64,000 bases of DNA from Algoriphagus sp. AGSA1 (GCF_021390545.1 NZ_JAJUWR010000010.1:124001-188000); one strand, 5' to 3'; numbered from the stretch's first letter, positions 36,901-45,046 are shown. Made by a program: numbers and translations. Notes: generated from the sequence alone by a model not told the origin.

Positions 36901-39515
36901 TTGATAGTAAATTCTTCAATTCCCGGCCCTCCGTTTCTGTAGGACACCAGCACCCGCTCCCCATCTTCAGAAAACTCCATTCCATATACGTCTCCGTCAC
37001 AGCCTAAGTCTATTCGGGCGTATTCTGTCATTTCCCCGGTACCCGAATCGAAATCAAAGATTTCCAGTTTATTACATCCTCCTTCGGAGATAGTAACTGC
37101 CAGCTGATCACCGTCGGAATTGAATTTCATTGAGCCTACCCCCGAATTGAAGCCATGATTGCTTCCCACAGAACTGAGTACAGGCTGGCCTATTCCCTGT
37201 GAGGATACAGGATAGGCACGGAAGGTATTGTTGCCAAGTTCATGATACATTACCCATGTAGTATCTCCGGCATCCAGCGCCGCGGTATGCTCGGTAGATG
37301 GGCTGAAAAGAAAATTGTCCTTAGTAACTACATTTCCTACCCCCGTTGGGTTTTCGGCTTTGATATCCACCAGAGAGTATTTTGCTTCATTGATTCCGTT
37401 TGCTGATAGCTGGGAGGTGAATAGGTAGAAAAGCGTCTCTTCTCCTGGTACTGGCACGGCTATCACTCCATGACTGCTTGTGTTGTCTCCTCCGATATCA
37501 TCCCCGTTTTCCATTAGATTCCCATTTAAGTCCCATACGGATTGACCGTCGGTGTAGAACAGCACTTCTCCATCTTGGCTGGAAATTGTAGTAGTACCGG
37601 CAGGGATATTTTGTGGATGACGTGATTCTATAGGTCGGGGGGTAGGGGCTTCCGGATCATCAGGATCTGGATTGAAATCCAATCCGGCGCCGTCACCGAA
37701 GTACCAGATATTGTTGGTCTGATCCTGTACATCCCACATTTTCACACGGATTTCAGCATATGCATAGCATGATGAGCCCGGTTCGCGTACCAAAGCCCAA
37801 TATAGCCCCGGGCTGCAGACCTGGTTTGTACCTTTAGGTCCCCAGCCTTCATCCCGCTTATTTGACCAGAAATATTCGTAATTATCATCTCCCCCCTGTC
37901 CTCCTCCGGCGCCACCACCCCCTCCTCCCGGAGCTCCGCCTTCACCATCACCACCTTGATTTTGGGCGGTGAGCAGTGGGGCTAAATCCAGACATGTTTC
38001 GCAGAGAGTGGTGTCCTGCGGGGAAAAGTTTGCCTCTAGGTTGTTTTCTGCCAATGGAATGGTGTGGTTCACTGTTTGGGTGGTCCCGTCAGCAAAGGTC
38101 ACTGTAAGTGTGACATTTACGCTGGATTCCTGAGCAGCATCGGCAGGAATCAGAAAATGTTCTTGAGAGTAATCCACTTCCAGCTCATTGCCTGCCGAAT
38201 CAAGCAAGGGAGGATTAAATGTCCAATCAAAGCTTACAGGTCTATAATTTTCCGGTGTCAGTTGGGAGGTGAGCTGGACTGGATTGTTGGCACATGGCAT
38301 CTCCGGTGACCAGGTGAAATCAACAGTGGGCTCAATATCCGCATTGGGTGCAAAAGAAGGAAATACAGTGCCGCAAAAGTCTGTCCCTGCAAAAGGATCC
38401 ACTTCTACTTCCAGCTGTGTTTCATCTTCTTCGTCTGGATTGCTGACTTTCCCCATGAGTTGAGGGCCACCATCCACTTCCTCGTAGAGGTAATATAAGC
38501 TTCCGTCTGGTCCTGCTTTGATGTCATAAATAGCAAAAGGATCTTCTGGCTGATCCCCAGGAAGTTCAGTAGGAATGGTTTCTGGGGTAGCGGCTAGATC
38601 ATCCGAAGGGATCCGCAGCAGCTCATTGTCCCGGGAATAGTATATGAAGTTGCCGTCTGGTGAGAAGTCCGCCCCGCCATACTCCCCATCTCCTGGAGAT
38701 TGGGCAATAGGAGTAACTGCTCCAAATGTCCCTGAGCTGCTGTCAAAATCCAATACCATAATAGGGTCATTGCCCGATTCAGGGATGATGATCAATTGGC
38801 TACTGTCCTCATTGAAGACTATTTTTTTTGGTGTGGATGAAATCGCCTGATTGTCAGTAATAGTGAAATTTCCTTCGCCTGAATCAATACTCCTTGAGAT
38901 TAGATTGCCGTTATCAAAACTGATCAGATACGAGGGGGAAGCAGGAGTTTTCACTACTAGTATGGCACCTGATCCACTTCCGATGGAATTGTCCTTGGAG
39001 GTGATTTCTCCTAAAGGTCTGTCATTTCCTGTGGCCTGGCCGGGGGCATTCATATCCACCACCGCATATAGCAAGTCGCCTCCTAGCGAGAGATAGAAAA
39101 TATAGAAGAGCTTGTTGCCATTGGGGTCGTACTCCAAAAATCCGGTAGCTACCTGCTGCATACCACTGATGTTTCCATTGAGTCCGGAACCTACCCCCTG
39201 TATGGGGTTCTGGCTGAAGTCATAGACCAGTTCTCCATTGGTCACGAAAAGGGGCTGCCCGGTAATCGGGTCGATAGCAAGAGCGGAATTGTTCTCGGTG
39301 AATACTATTGAGCCTGGAATTGATTGAACTGTAGGTGTTTTTCCTTTTCCAAAGGATAAGTAATTGTTCTCAGTTGTACCACCACAATACCCGAAAATCC
39401 ACTCATTGTCGTTAAATCCCTGCGCACGCACAGTAGAATTAAATACAAATGTTGTAAATAGTAGTGTGAGTATAAAAATATAAGGTAACCTTATGGAATT
39501 AGGGCTGCTTTTCAT
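33963..39515 (-). CDS. Giant secreted protein: two beta-propellers, Ig/PKD-like modules, T9SS type B sorting domain (paralog 3)
   Basis: The 1850-residue protein starts at an ATG with a signal peptide ending near VRAQ (residue 32). Two propeller-like domains of about 370 residues follow, each opened by an 'N.W.FG' motif (near residues 37 and 601). They are joined by a PKD-like segment and a glycine-rich linker at about 517-541. From about 1050 to 1750 come Ig/PKD-like modules, including the same 'CGSFTF...LWKNEQGIIVG...LEVQP' unit as paralogs 1 and 2 (from about 1440). The last 95 residues are the CHU_C-type sorting domain ('IFPNGVVLNDPNRNFILY', 'VYIYNRWGELIFYC', WNGEVRGE). It is divergent from a PorP/SprF gene, a usual pairing for T9SS adhesins. 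Confidence 0.85.
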   Translation of the reverse strand: MKSSPNSIRLPYIFILTLLFTTFVFNSTVRAQGFNDNEWIFGYCGGTTENNYLSFGKGKTPTVQSIPGSIVFTENNSALAIDPITGQPLFVTNGELVYDFSQNPIQGVGSGLNGNISGMQQVATGFLEYDPNGNKLFYIFYLSLGGDLLYAVVDMNAPGQATGNDRPLGEITSKDNSIGSGSGAILVVKTPASPSYLISFDNGNLISRSIDSGEGNFTITDNQAISSTPKKIVFNEDSSQLIIIPESGNDPIMVLDFDSSSGTFGAVTPIAQSPGDGEYGGADFSPDGNFIYYSRDNELLRIPSDDLAATPETIPTELPGDQPEDPFAIYDIKAGPDGSLYYLYEEVDGGPQLMGKVSNPDEEDETQLEVEVDPFAGTDFCGTVFPSFAPNADIEPTVDFTWSPEMPCANNPVQLTSQLTPENYRPVSFDWTFNPPLLDSAGNELEVDYSQEHFLIPADAAQESSVNVTLTVTFADGTTQTVNHTIPLAENNLEANFSPQDTTLCETCLDLAPLLTAQNQGGDGEGGAPGGGGGGAGGGQGGDDNYEYFWSNKRDEGWGPKGTNQVCSPGLYWALVREPGSSCYAYAEIRVKMWDVQDQTNNIWYFGDGAGLDFNPDPDDPEAPTPRPIESRHPQNIPAGTTTISSQDGEVLFYTDGQSVWDLNGNLMENGDDIGGDNTSSHGVIAVPVPGEETLFYLFTSQLSANGINEAKYSLVDIKAENPTGVGNVVTKDNFLFSPSTEHTAALDAGDTTWVMYHELGNNTFRAYPVSSQGIGQPVLSSVGSNHGFNSGVGSMKFNSDGDQLAVTISEGGCNKLEIFDFDSGTGEMTEYARIDLGCDGDVYGMEFSEDGERVLVSYRNGGPGIEEFTIKANENDDPDAAVCPACFDGASTRAAIEACIISTKNQVSGTQGLDLGAIQIGPNGSIYVAVVGDNRIGEISTGSGCDSQSTFNQDGVAPMPGTSNLGLPSFVQNSGSSIPEPSLSAPARICLDENTAGALLEGGGEPDIDSYFWTITNQDNGTVVISDFGGPGEEFQTLEQPFDTAGTYLIELRVDRCGDAEYFRESTEIQVDEPPVLTLADDITLCAGNPITLTAIDGYDPEEGLYDFQWINAAGQVFGDENSNEITVDEESIYTVTVSYRLPDGLSEEETELYETCPATAEIFVGPAFEFELTQTAEEVCYEETSVIFAPDTPVSGEWFYELNGDPDRVPLGEFFELELWVNDLPGPGAYEIIFVTEDPILEGCTVEKKLDLLVNELPLFTVQSNPAEDCATADGSFEITMQSPASLVTVLDEGITFTNVNQGDVLSVPDLLPGLYVIEAENSTGCFYTTTVTVENSNPPTGFEYTVATSDEVCGSSGVEDGLITINLTTVQSGTYKLVRQGNGLTIEDSFTATDQIDIAVPHGEYTVEVTDQSGCDIPDPTSYTIAQKFEVVFSVPSDLTACGSFTFAPTSPDELNYTMANSNGTVITPDTNGEFTITESDTYTVRGMDPTGENCPREIIINANITQSIDFEVSSPIVDCQVGVQYEAILDNADPADVLFLWKNEQGIIVGRRQTFVPSIAGDYTLEVQPLAGGLCPVDKKEFTAEIISERLDVSLDIVPFCVDQTSTTITVDADLTNVADFEWYSVENGTRTRIPSFNGPIIEVSQEGTYEVLLRSSAGCDLGRANGVVAKSIIIPPVVPEGFTICAIEGVTQSINPGTYDNYSWKLNGVEVSQESVFTPNEGGIYELTVSDNLGCEYISTIEVVEDCSLKIIFPNGVVLNDPNRNFILYANEYIDDVEVYIYNRWGELIFYCTHENLEPNQAFCPWNGEVRGEFVPNGTYAVVVKFTSEDQNKTEKLTKAITVIQ

Positions 39516-39576
39516 AATTTTCGAACCACTTCTTGAACTACATACGATCTGTACCGTTAAGAAGCTACTGAATATT

Positions 39577-39584
39577 CAAAATTA
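39577..39584 (-). promoter_or_regulatory. -7 promoter box in the divergent paralog 3/porP region
   Basis: The minus strand reads TAATTTTG (exact TAnnTTTG), 61 bases before the ATG of paralog 3. The whole divergent spacer to the porP start is only 81 bases, so both promoters must overlap here. Confidence 0.4.
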
Positions 39585-39596
39585 ACGAACAAATAC

Positions 39597-40643
39597 TTGC
39601 TACGGTCTCTGGTTTACGTTCTTTTTCTTTGCGTGGTTGGACTATTTCTGGGAACCTCAGCCTACGCACAGGATCCGCAATATAGCCAATATTACGCGGC
39701 ACCTCTTTACTTAAATCCAGCTTTTGCAGGATCTGAGCTGACGGGAAGAGTTGGTTTTAATTATAGAAACCAATGGCCAAGCATTGATGCGCAATTCACA
39801 ACCTTTTCTGCCTATTACGATACTTATCTGAACGACTATAACTCAGGAATAGGGATAATGTTGATGCAGGATACCGAGGGAGCCTCCAAACTGCGTTCAA
39901 CCACAATTTCAGCAATTTATTCATACGAATTGAAATTGGGAGAAAAAGCTTATTTCCGTCCGGGCTTTCAAGCGAGCTATATCCGACGGGAAATAGGGTT
40001 TTACGAAAACCTGATTTTTGCCAATCAGATCAATCCCAATGACCCGTTTGGTCCTATTTTTCCGGGTGATGATATCGCCGGGTTGGGAGATCCTGTAAAT
40101 ATGCTTTCCCTGTCTTTTGGGGGGCTTTTTTTTACGGAGAAATTCTGGGTCGGGGGATCAGCCCATCATGTAAATCAGCCCAATCAGTCCTTTATAGATG
40201 GTGATAGTCCTCTTCCTGTCAAGTTTTCAGCCCATGCCGGGTATAGGATACCCCTTGGAGAAGGTTCTATGCGTGGCGATTTCACACATATGAGAAGACA
40301 GCGGTATTTCACGCCTACTGTCAATTATAAAAAACAGGGGCCATTTGAGCAGTTGGATGTGGGAGCCTATTTCTATGTGGAGCCTATTGTGTTTGGGTTG
40401 TGGTACAGAGGCTTGCCTTACAAAAGAGTAGAGGAACAGAGTAACCGCGATGCCATTGTGATGATGGTGGGTCTGAACCTGCTTTCCGGTCTGAATGTAG
40501 GCTATAGCTTCGACTATACGGTGTCGCAGTTAGGGATTCAGTCCGGCGGAGCACATGAATTGAGTTTGTCCTGGACTCTGCCAAACAACCAGCAAGGTCA
40601 ACCAAGGAGGCGTGACACCATACTCCCATGTCCTAAGTTTTAA
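39597..40643 (+). CDS. Type IX secretion system membrane protein, PorP/SprF family
   Basis: The start is a TTG at 39597, followed by a signal peptide (SLVYVLFLCVVGLFLGTSAYA). The 348-residue protein shows the family hallmark 'QDPQYSQYYAAPLYLNPAFAG' at the mature N-terminus and a 14-strand-like outer-membrane barrel. PorP/SprF proteins partner one to one with T9SS type B cargo and help carry or anchor it at the cell surface. This gene is divergent from the giant paralog 3, so that protein is its likely cargo. Paralogs 1 and 2 downstream may use it too. Confidence 0.93.
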   Translation: MLRSLVYVLFLCVVGLFLGTSAYAQDPQYSQYYAAPLYLNPAFAGSELTGRVGFNYRNQWPSIDAQFTTFSAYYDTYLNDYNSGIGIMLMQDTEGASKLRSTTISAIYSYELKLGEKAYFRPGFQASYIRREIGFYENLIFANQINPNDPFGPIFPGDDIAGLGDPVNMLSLSFGGLFFTEKFWVGGSAHHVNQPNQSFIDGDSPLPVKFSAHAGYRIPLGEGSMRGDFTHMRRQRYFTPTVNYKKQGPFEQLDVGAYFYVEPIVFGLWYRGLPYKRVEEQSNRDAIVMMVGLNLLSGLNVGYSFDYTVSQLGIQSGGAHELSLSWTLPNNQQGQPRRRDTILPCPKF

Positions 40644-40876
40644 GAAAAACTTCCCGCAAGGAGGCGTAATTAGGGACTTATTACCCTTACGGTTTTCTCT
40701 CTACCTCTCTAAAAGATTATCAGCTTTATATTTTGATTTGACCTTCACATAGTCCTCTGGGTATTTCTTTTGTTTTGAATAAAGATAAAAGCTAAGTCCC
40801 GAGGCTTTTGAAAGAAATGCTTTCGCCACATCTTGGAATTGCCTCGATAAGATGCCCAACAATAATAACCAATAAA

Positions 40877-40907
40877 AAAAGCTGAAATGATCTCTCATTC
40901 CAGCTTT
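40877..40907 (-). terminator. Terminator after the Gfo/Idh/MocA gene
   Basis: AAAAGCTG and CAGCTTTT arms with a mostly paired ATGA/TCAT inner stem form a hairpin, and the minus strand continues with a run of T from 40880 downwards. It lies 23 bases past the stop. Confidence 0.75.
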
Positions 40908-40929
40908 TGGTGATAAAGTTCATTTTTGA

Positions 40930-42351
40930 TTATAGTGTATAATACTCTTCCCAGCCTCGGCGTGGAGCTTCTCCGGCCAATAACTGGTTAGCCAGTGGAT
41001 TGTTAGTGATTCTATGGGTTTCTCTATCAAATTTGAGTGTTGTGTTTAGCTGCTGTGCAAGCACACCAAGACAGAACACCTGACTAAGAGGCCCTGCTAC
41101 ATCAAAGCTTGATCTGGTTTTTTCTTCTCCTTTACAGCCCTTCAGGAAATTCGCAAAGTGGTTGGAAGGACTTTCCGGCACTTCAGGAAGTCTGCTCGCC
41201 ATATCTTTGGCTTTTTCCTCCCCGATAATCGAAAGGGTGCTGCCATGGGAACCACCCTTGAAGGTTAAGTCTTTGCCGTAGATGATTTTGCCTGGGTTGA
41301 GCTTGGCTGGTTGGATCTGTCCTGTACTGGCTGCAGGGATATCCGCATTTAATTCGGATGTGCCATAGTCAGCTGGCACAGGTGGAATGTTATCCAGTCC
41401 ATCATACCAGGTCAAGGTCAATGCCGGCATATCGCCCCGTTCAGGGAATTTGAAAGCCAGCGTAGTTGACATTGGGAAGAAGAATGGGTTGTGTCCTTTG
41501 AGCATTACCGGCTCCACTTCGTAAGGAAGACCGAGATCCAGAAACTCGTGTGCTGTATCCATAGTGTGAGCGCCCCAGTCTCCAAGTGCCCCCATCCCGA
41601 AGTCATACCAGCATCTCCACTGCCCGTTGATGAAGTCTTTATTGTAATCATGTGCGCTTCTGGTGGTAAGCCAGGCATTCCAGTCTAAGGTAGAGGGGAT
41701 CGCTTCTGCTTTAGGGAAGCTTTGCATATTTACATCCCATCCATGCCACCTTCTCGGGCTGTTCATGTGGGCTGTCACTGCAGTCACATCCTTGATGATT
41801 CCGGCTTCTTTCCATGCTTTAAACTGGAAATAATTGCCTTCGGAGTGTCCCTGATTCCCCATTTGGGTGACCACTTTATGTCTTTTTGCGGAATCCATCA
41901 TAAGAGCTACCTCATTGAAGGTTCGCGCCATGGGTTTTTCAGTATAAACATGCTTGCCCTCCGACATGGCGAGCATGGTGATAGGGAAGTGGGAAAAATC
42001 AGGCGTGCCTACGGTGATGGCTTCGAATCCATTTCCAAATTGCTCAAACATTTTCCTGAAATCCTGAAAGCGTTTTGCATTAGGGAATTTGTTCAGAATC
42101 TCGGTAGTATGTGGTGCTCCCAGATCTACATCACACAGTGCGACTATATTGCAAAGCCCTGTATCATAAAGGGCATTGATGATCTGGGCTCCTCTGTTTC
42201 CTATGCCGCAGCAAGCAAGGTTTACTTTGTCGCTGGGGGCAATATGCCCCATAGACTTACCTAGTACTGCCGAAGGAACGATGGATATTCCACTGAGGCC
42301 AAAAGCAGCCAGAGAACCTGTTTTTAGAAAATTTCTTCTATCCTTTTTCAT
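40930..42351 (-). CDS. Tat-exported Gfo/Idh/MocA family oxidoreductase
   Basis: The 473-residue protein has a twin-arginine signal (KKDRRNFLKTGSLAAFGLSG, R5-R6), a Rossmann motif 'CCGIGNRGAQ' (47-56) and the family motif EKP (138-140) with a following 'ARTF'. Export folded with its cofactor to the periplasm is expected. Secreted members of this family in Bacteroidota oxidise sugars or glycosides, in some cases to 3-keto sugars. The divergent ThuA-like gene and nearby epimerase fit that idea. The substrate cannot be named. An exact -7 box lies 24-31 bases upstream. Confidence 0.9.
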   Translation of the reverse strand: MKKDRRNFLKTGSLAAFGLSGISIVPSAVLGKSMGHIAPSDKVNLACCGIGNRGAQIINALYDTGLCNIVALCDVDLGAPHTTEILNKFPNAKRFQDFRKMFEQFGNGFEAITVGTPDFSHFPITMLAMSEGKHVYTEKPMARTFNEVALMMDSAKRHKVVTQMGNQGHSEGNYFQFKAWKEAGIIKDVTAVTAHMNSPRRWHGWDVNMQSFPKAEAIPSTLDWNAWLTTRSAHDYNKDFINGQWRCWYDFGMGALGDWGAHTMDTAHEFLDLGLPYEVEPVMLKGHNPFFFPMSTTLAFKFPERGDMPALTLTWYDGLDNIPPVPADYGTSELNADIPAASTGQIQPAKLNPGKIIYGKDLTFKGGSHGSTLSIIGEEKAKDMASRLPEVPESPSNHFANFLKGCKGEEKTRSSFDVAGPLSQVFCLGVLAQQLNTTLKFDRETHRITNNPLANQLLAGEAPRRGWEEYYTL

Positions 42352-42374
42352 ATTTTTAGGGTATTTGGGGTAAG

Positions 42375-42382
42375 CAAAATTA
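42375..42382 (-). promoter_or_regulatory. -7 promoter box for the Gfo/Idh/MocA gene
   Basis: The minus strand reads TAATTTTG (exact TAnnTTTG), 23 bases before the ATG. Confidence 0.5.
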
Positions 42383-42542
42383 TTTTCAATGGAAAAAGTA
42401 GGGAATTTTTGTCGGCAGACTGGCCATTTTTCTGTTGAAAGGTAAAAGAATTAACGGAATCGATACCGAAAGAGAAATTTGTGATCAGGATGCAAACCCT
42501 TAAAAGTTTTACTATTTTCCCGCCTCTTATATTTATAACACC

Positions 42543-43565
42543 ATGAATAACATCTCTTTCAGATTTTCCGCGATTCTATTGTGCCTAGTTTTGGCTTTGA
42601 CAATTCCTTATGTTTCAGCCCAAAGCGGTAACACCTTTTTAAGGTATGAAGGCAAAGATGGTTCCGGAAAAGATAAACATGTGGTGCTCATAGCAGGTGA
42701 CGATGAATACCGCTCGGAAGAGTCCATGCCCATGATGGCAAAAATACTCTCCACACATTATGGGTTCACGACCACTGTGCTATTCCCTATTGAGCCGGAA
42801 ACGGGAGATATCGTGCCGAGTTTCCAGAATAATATTCCTGGTCTAGAGCATTTGAAGACTGCTGATTTGGTGATTATGTTGATCCGCTTCAGGGATTTGC
42901 CCCTCGATCAGATGAGACATTTGGAGGATTATTTCCAATCAGGTAAGCCCTTCATTGCGTTACGGACTTCCACACATCCTTTTGCGGTGAAAGACCAATC
43001 CTCTCCTTTCTATAAGTGGAACTGGAACAGCAAGGTGAATGGCTGGGAAGGGGGCTTTGGACAGCAGATAGTAGGGGAAACCTGGGTCGCCCATCACGGA
43101 ATCCACAAATCTGAAGGTACCCGCGCTTTGGTAGATGGTGTAAATGCTGATGCGGATCATCCCATTTTGCGTGGCATAGATGATATCTGGGCTCCTACAG
43201 ATGTATATTCGATCAAGAACCTGCCTCCTGATGCCAATGTATTGCTATATGGTCAATCCACTGCGGGAATGACACCAGAATCGCCACTGATGTGGGATAA
43301 ATCCATTATGCCAATCGCCTGGACCAAGGAATATTCTCTGGAGGGAGGAAAAACCGGTAGGCTGATGGGAAGTACCTTGGGGTCTTCGCTAGATTTTCAG
43401 GTGGAGGATATGAGACGTCTGGTTTTAAATTCTGTGTTCTGGCTCCTGGATATGTCAGGAGAGATTACCCCTGAGCTTTCTGTGGATATTGTGGGGAATT
43501 ACGAGCCCACGATGTTTGGCTTTGATAGCTTTCGAAAAGGGATGAAGGTGGTAGATTTTAAATAA
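42543..43565 (+). CDS. Secreted ThuA-like domain protein
   Basis: A 340-residue protein with a signal peptide (cleaved near VSAQ, residue 27). It carries the ThuA fold, a class I glutamine amidotransferase-like domain: 'HVVLIAGDDEYRSEESMPMM' at the start, 'ADLVIMLIRFRDLP' and 'GKPFIALRTSTHPF' in the middle. In rhizobia ThuA works with ThuB on trehalose-type sugars through 3-keto intermediates. Here it is divergent from an exported Gfo/Idh/MocA oxidoreductase and upstream of a sugar epimerase, which supports periplasmic handling of an oxidised sugar. No catalytic residue can be assigned with confidence. Confidence 0.85.
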   Translation: MNNISFRFSAILLCLVLALTIPYVSAQSGNTFLRYEGKDGSGKDKHVVLIAGDDEYRSEESMPMMAKILSTHYGFTTTVLFPIEPETGDIVPSFQNNIPGLEHLKTADLVIMLIRFRDLPLDQMRHLEDYFQSGKPFIALRTSTHPFAVKDQSSPFYKWNWNSKVNGWEGGFGQQIVGETWVAHHGIHKSEGTRALVDGVNADADHPILRGIDDIWAPTDVYSIKNLPPDANVLLYGQSTAGMTPESPLMWDKSIMPIAWTKEYSLEGGKTGRLMGSTLGSSLDFQVEDMRRLVLNSVFWLLDMSGEITPELSVDIVGNYEPTMFGFDSFRKGMKVVDFK

Positions 43566-43575
43566 GATATTATGT

Positions 43576-43718
43576 ATATCCGCTTTTCTGCCAGTAAAAC
43601 AATAAAAGCATCATAGGATTCGGAAAACACCAGCATCAAGGCCACTTCGGTCACCCGTCTTCGGTCTTCCGTCCAGTAAAGCAAAGAGAATATGGTTACT
43701 GGCATCATTGCGGATAAT
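43576..43718 (+). mobile_element. MITE-like element, copy A (143 bp, 24 bp shorter than copy B)
   Basis: It is bounded by terminal inverted repeats, ATATCCGC at the left and GCGGATAAT at the right, each followed inward after 6 bases by GCCAGTAA / TTACTGGC. It is nearly identical (two substitutions) to the reverse complement of 54000-54166 except for a missing 24-base block. The flanks carry a direct repeat ATAAGATATT (43562-43571 and 43722-43731), which could be a target duplication. The left flank overlaps the stop codon of the ThuA-like gene. There is no transposase inside. Confidence 0.7.
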
Positions 43719-43814
43719 CACATAAGATATTTATGACAATTAAGATATTTGCAATTTATTTTAGACGAAGTGTGGTACTTTGTAGAGAAATAGTTGAGCG
43801 AAATGTTCCAGACG

Positions 43815-43834
43815 ATTGTGATCAATTGTGATCA
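43815..43834 (+). repeat. Tandem direct repeat of ATTGTGATCA
   Basis: The 10-mer is repeated twice exactly, head to tail, at 43815-43824 and 43825-43834, in the 490-base gap before the epimerase gene. Each copy includes the palindrome TGATCA. It may be a regulator site. Confidence 0.5.
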
Positions 43835-43938
43835 TATTTTGGAGCAAACATTTAGAGAAGGAAAAACTCAAAGATAATTCCAACTAAAGGTTTCATAAAG
43901 TGAATGAGGGTAAAGGGTTTTAATTAGTAGAGGAGCAG

Positions 43939-44018
43939 ACTTCATTATTATGCATTCAGCGTTCAACATTCATCATTAAAATATAGAATGATGAATGTCC
44001 AATTTTGAATAATGAAGT
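43939..44018. repeat. Nested inverted repeat before the epimerase gene
   Basis: The outer 11-bp arms (43939-43949 and 44008-44018) and inner 12-bp arms (43966-43977 and 43987-43998, ACATTCATCATT and its reverse complement) are both perfect. The structure would fold into a long stem with an internal bubble. It ends 37 bases before the ATG at 44056. The rest of the 43566-44055 gap beyond the features listed here shows no gene. Confidence 0.65.
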
Positions 44019-44055
44019 TCTGAATGATGTAAGTAAATAATTGAGTGAAAAATTC

Positions 44056-44907
44056 ATGAACAAAATAGGTTTTAATGTGCTGGCTTGGTCAGCAGAGATG
44101 TCCGAGGGCTTGTTGCCGGTACTGGATAGATTAAAAGAAATCGGCTATGACGGTGCGGAGTTTTTTATTGGGGGATCACCTGAGGCCTCCTTCAAGCTGG
44201 TAGGGGGACACTGTGCCGATATAGGCCTGGAAGTGACTGCGGTGACCGTGATGGGAGCGGCTCAAAATCCAATTTCACCCGATGCTAAAATCAGAGCTTC
44301 CGCCTCAGAACAACTCAAGTGGGTGATCGATAGAGCCAATGATCTGCAGGCTCAGGTTCTATGCGGGCCGTTTCATTCTGGTTTCACTGTGTTTGCTTCC
44401 CGTGAACCCATAGAGGAAGAATACAACTGGTCGGCCGAGGTTCTTCATGGTGTGGCGGATTATGCCAAAGAGGCCGGGGTTTTACTTACTCCCGAAGCGC
44501 TTAACAGGTTTGAGTGCTATCTCTGCAATACCATGGAGCAGCTGTCGTATCTTTTAAGGAAAGTCGATCACCCAAATGTGCAGGCGATGTTTGACACCCA
44601 CCATGCTAATATCGAGGAGAAGAAACTGGGAGATGCCATAAAGTTTATTGCGCCTCAATTGGGTCACTTCCATATTTCTGAAAACGACCGAGGCACACCA
44701 GGTTCCGGTCATGTGGATTTTGATGAGACCTTCAAAGCACTGGCAGAAGTGAATTATAAGGGATGGCTGACGATCGAAGGCTTCACCAGAAATGATCCGG
44801 CTTTTGCCAATTCAATAGGCGTGTGGAGGAATTTCTCCCAGCCTTGGGATATGGCGGAAAAGGGATTTGAACTTATTAGAGGAATGGGTGAGAAGTATGG
44901 GCTGTGA
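44056..44907 (+). CDS. Sugar isomerase/epimerase of the D-psicose/D-tagatose 3-epimerase type
   Basis: I use the ATG at 44056; a TTG at 44041 would add five residues. The 283-residue TIM-barrel protein has the full metal and catalytic set of keto-sugar 3-epimerases: E147 (in LTPEALNRFE), D180 (in FDTHH), H206 (in HFHISEND), R212 and E241 (in TIEGF). The spacing equals that of the Agrobacterium D-psicose 3-epimerase (E152, D185, H211, R217, E246) as I recall it. It should epimerise a ketose at C3 in the cytoplasm, probably downstream of the oxidoreductase and ThuA-like proteins encoded beside it. Confidence 0.85.
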   Translation: MNKIGFNVLAWSAEMSEGLLPVLDRLKEIGYDGAEFFIGGSPEASFKLVGGHCADIGLEVTAVTVMGAAQNPISPDAKIRASASEQLKWVIDRANDLQAQVLCGPFHSGFTVFASREPIEEEYNWSAEVLHGVADYAKEAGVLLTPEALNRFECYLCNTMEQLSYLLRKVDHPNVQAMFDTHHANIEEKKLGDAIKFIAPQLGHFHISENDRGTPGSGHVDFDETFKALAEVNYKGWLTIEGFTRNDPAFANSIGVWRNFSQPWDMAEKGFELIRGMGEKYGL

Positions 44908-44955
44908 CTTAGAAGAATCAAGAGTCAAGACTTTAGAATCAAGAATTGGCCCTCC

Positions 44956-44978
44956 CTGCCTATAGGCGAGATAGGCAG
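44956..44978. repeat. Hairpin CTGCCTAT / ATAGGCAG
   Basis: Perfect 8-bp arms at 44956-44963 and 44971-44978 lie in the spacer after the epimerase gene. The sequence is of the type repeated in Bacteroidota intergenic regions (compare the CCTGCC...CCAGGTAGG piece near 56870). It has no T run. Confidence 0.5.
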
Positions 44979-45046
44979 TCAGTTAATACATGAGGATATG
45001 CCTAGTTGTGTCGTTTTGTATAATCATAATTTTCTATCTTCATCCT

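Noticed and set aside
36597..37007. Long plus-strand frame inside the giant secreted protein gene
   Set aside because: It lies antisense to a well-supported minus-strand gene with clear domain structure and has no family likeness.
43499..43708. 69-codon minus-strand frame across MITE copy A
   Set aside because: The same frame is broken by a TGA in copy B, and it lies in terminal-repeat DNA, so it is not likely to be a gene.
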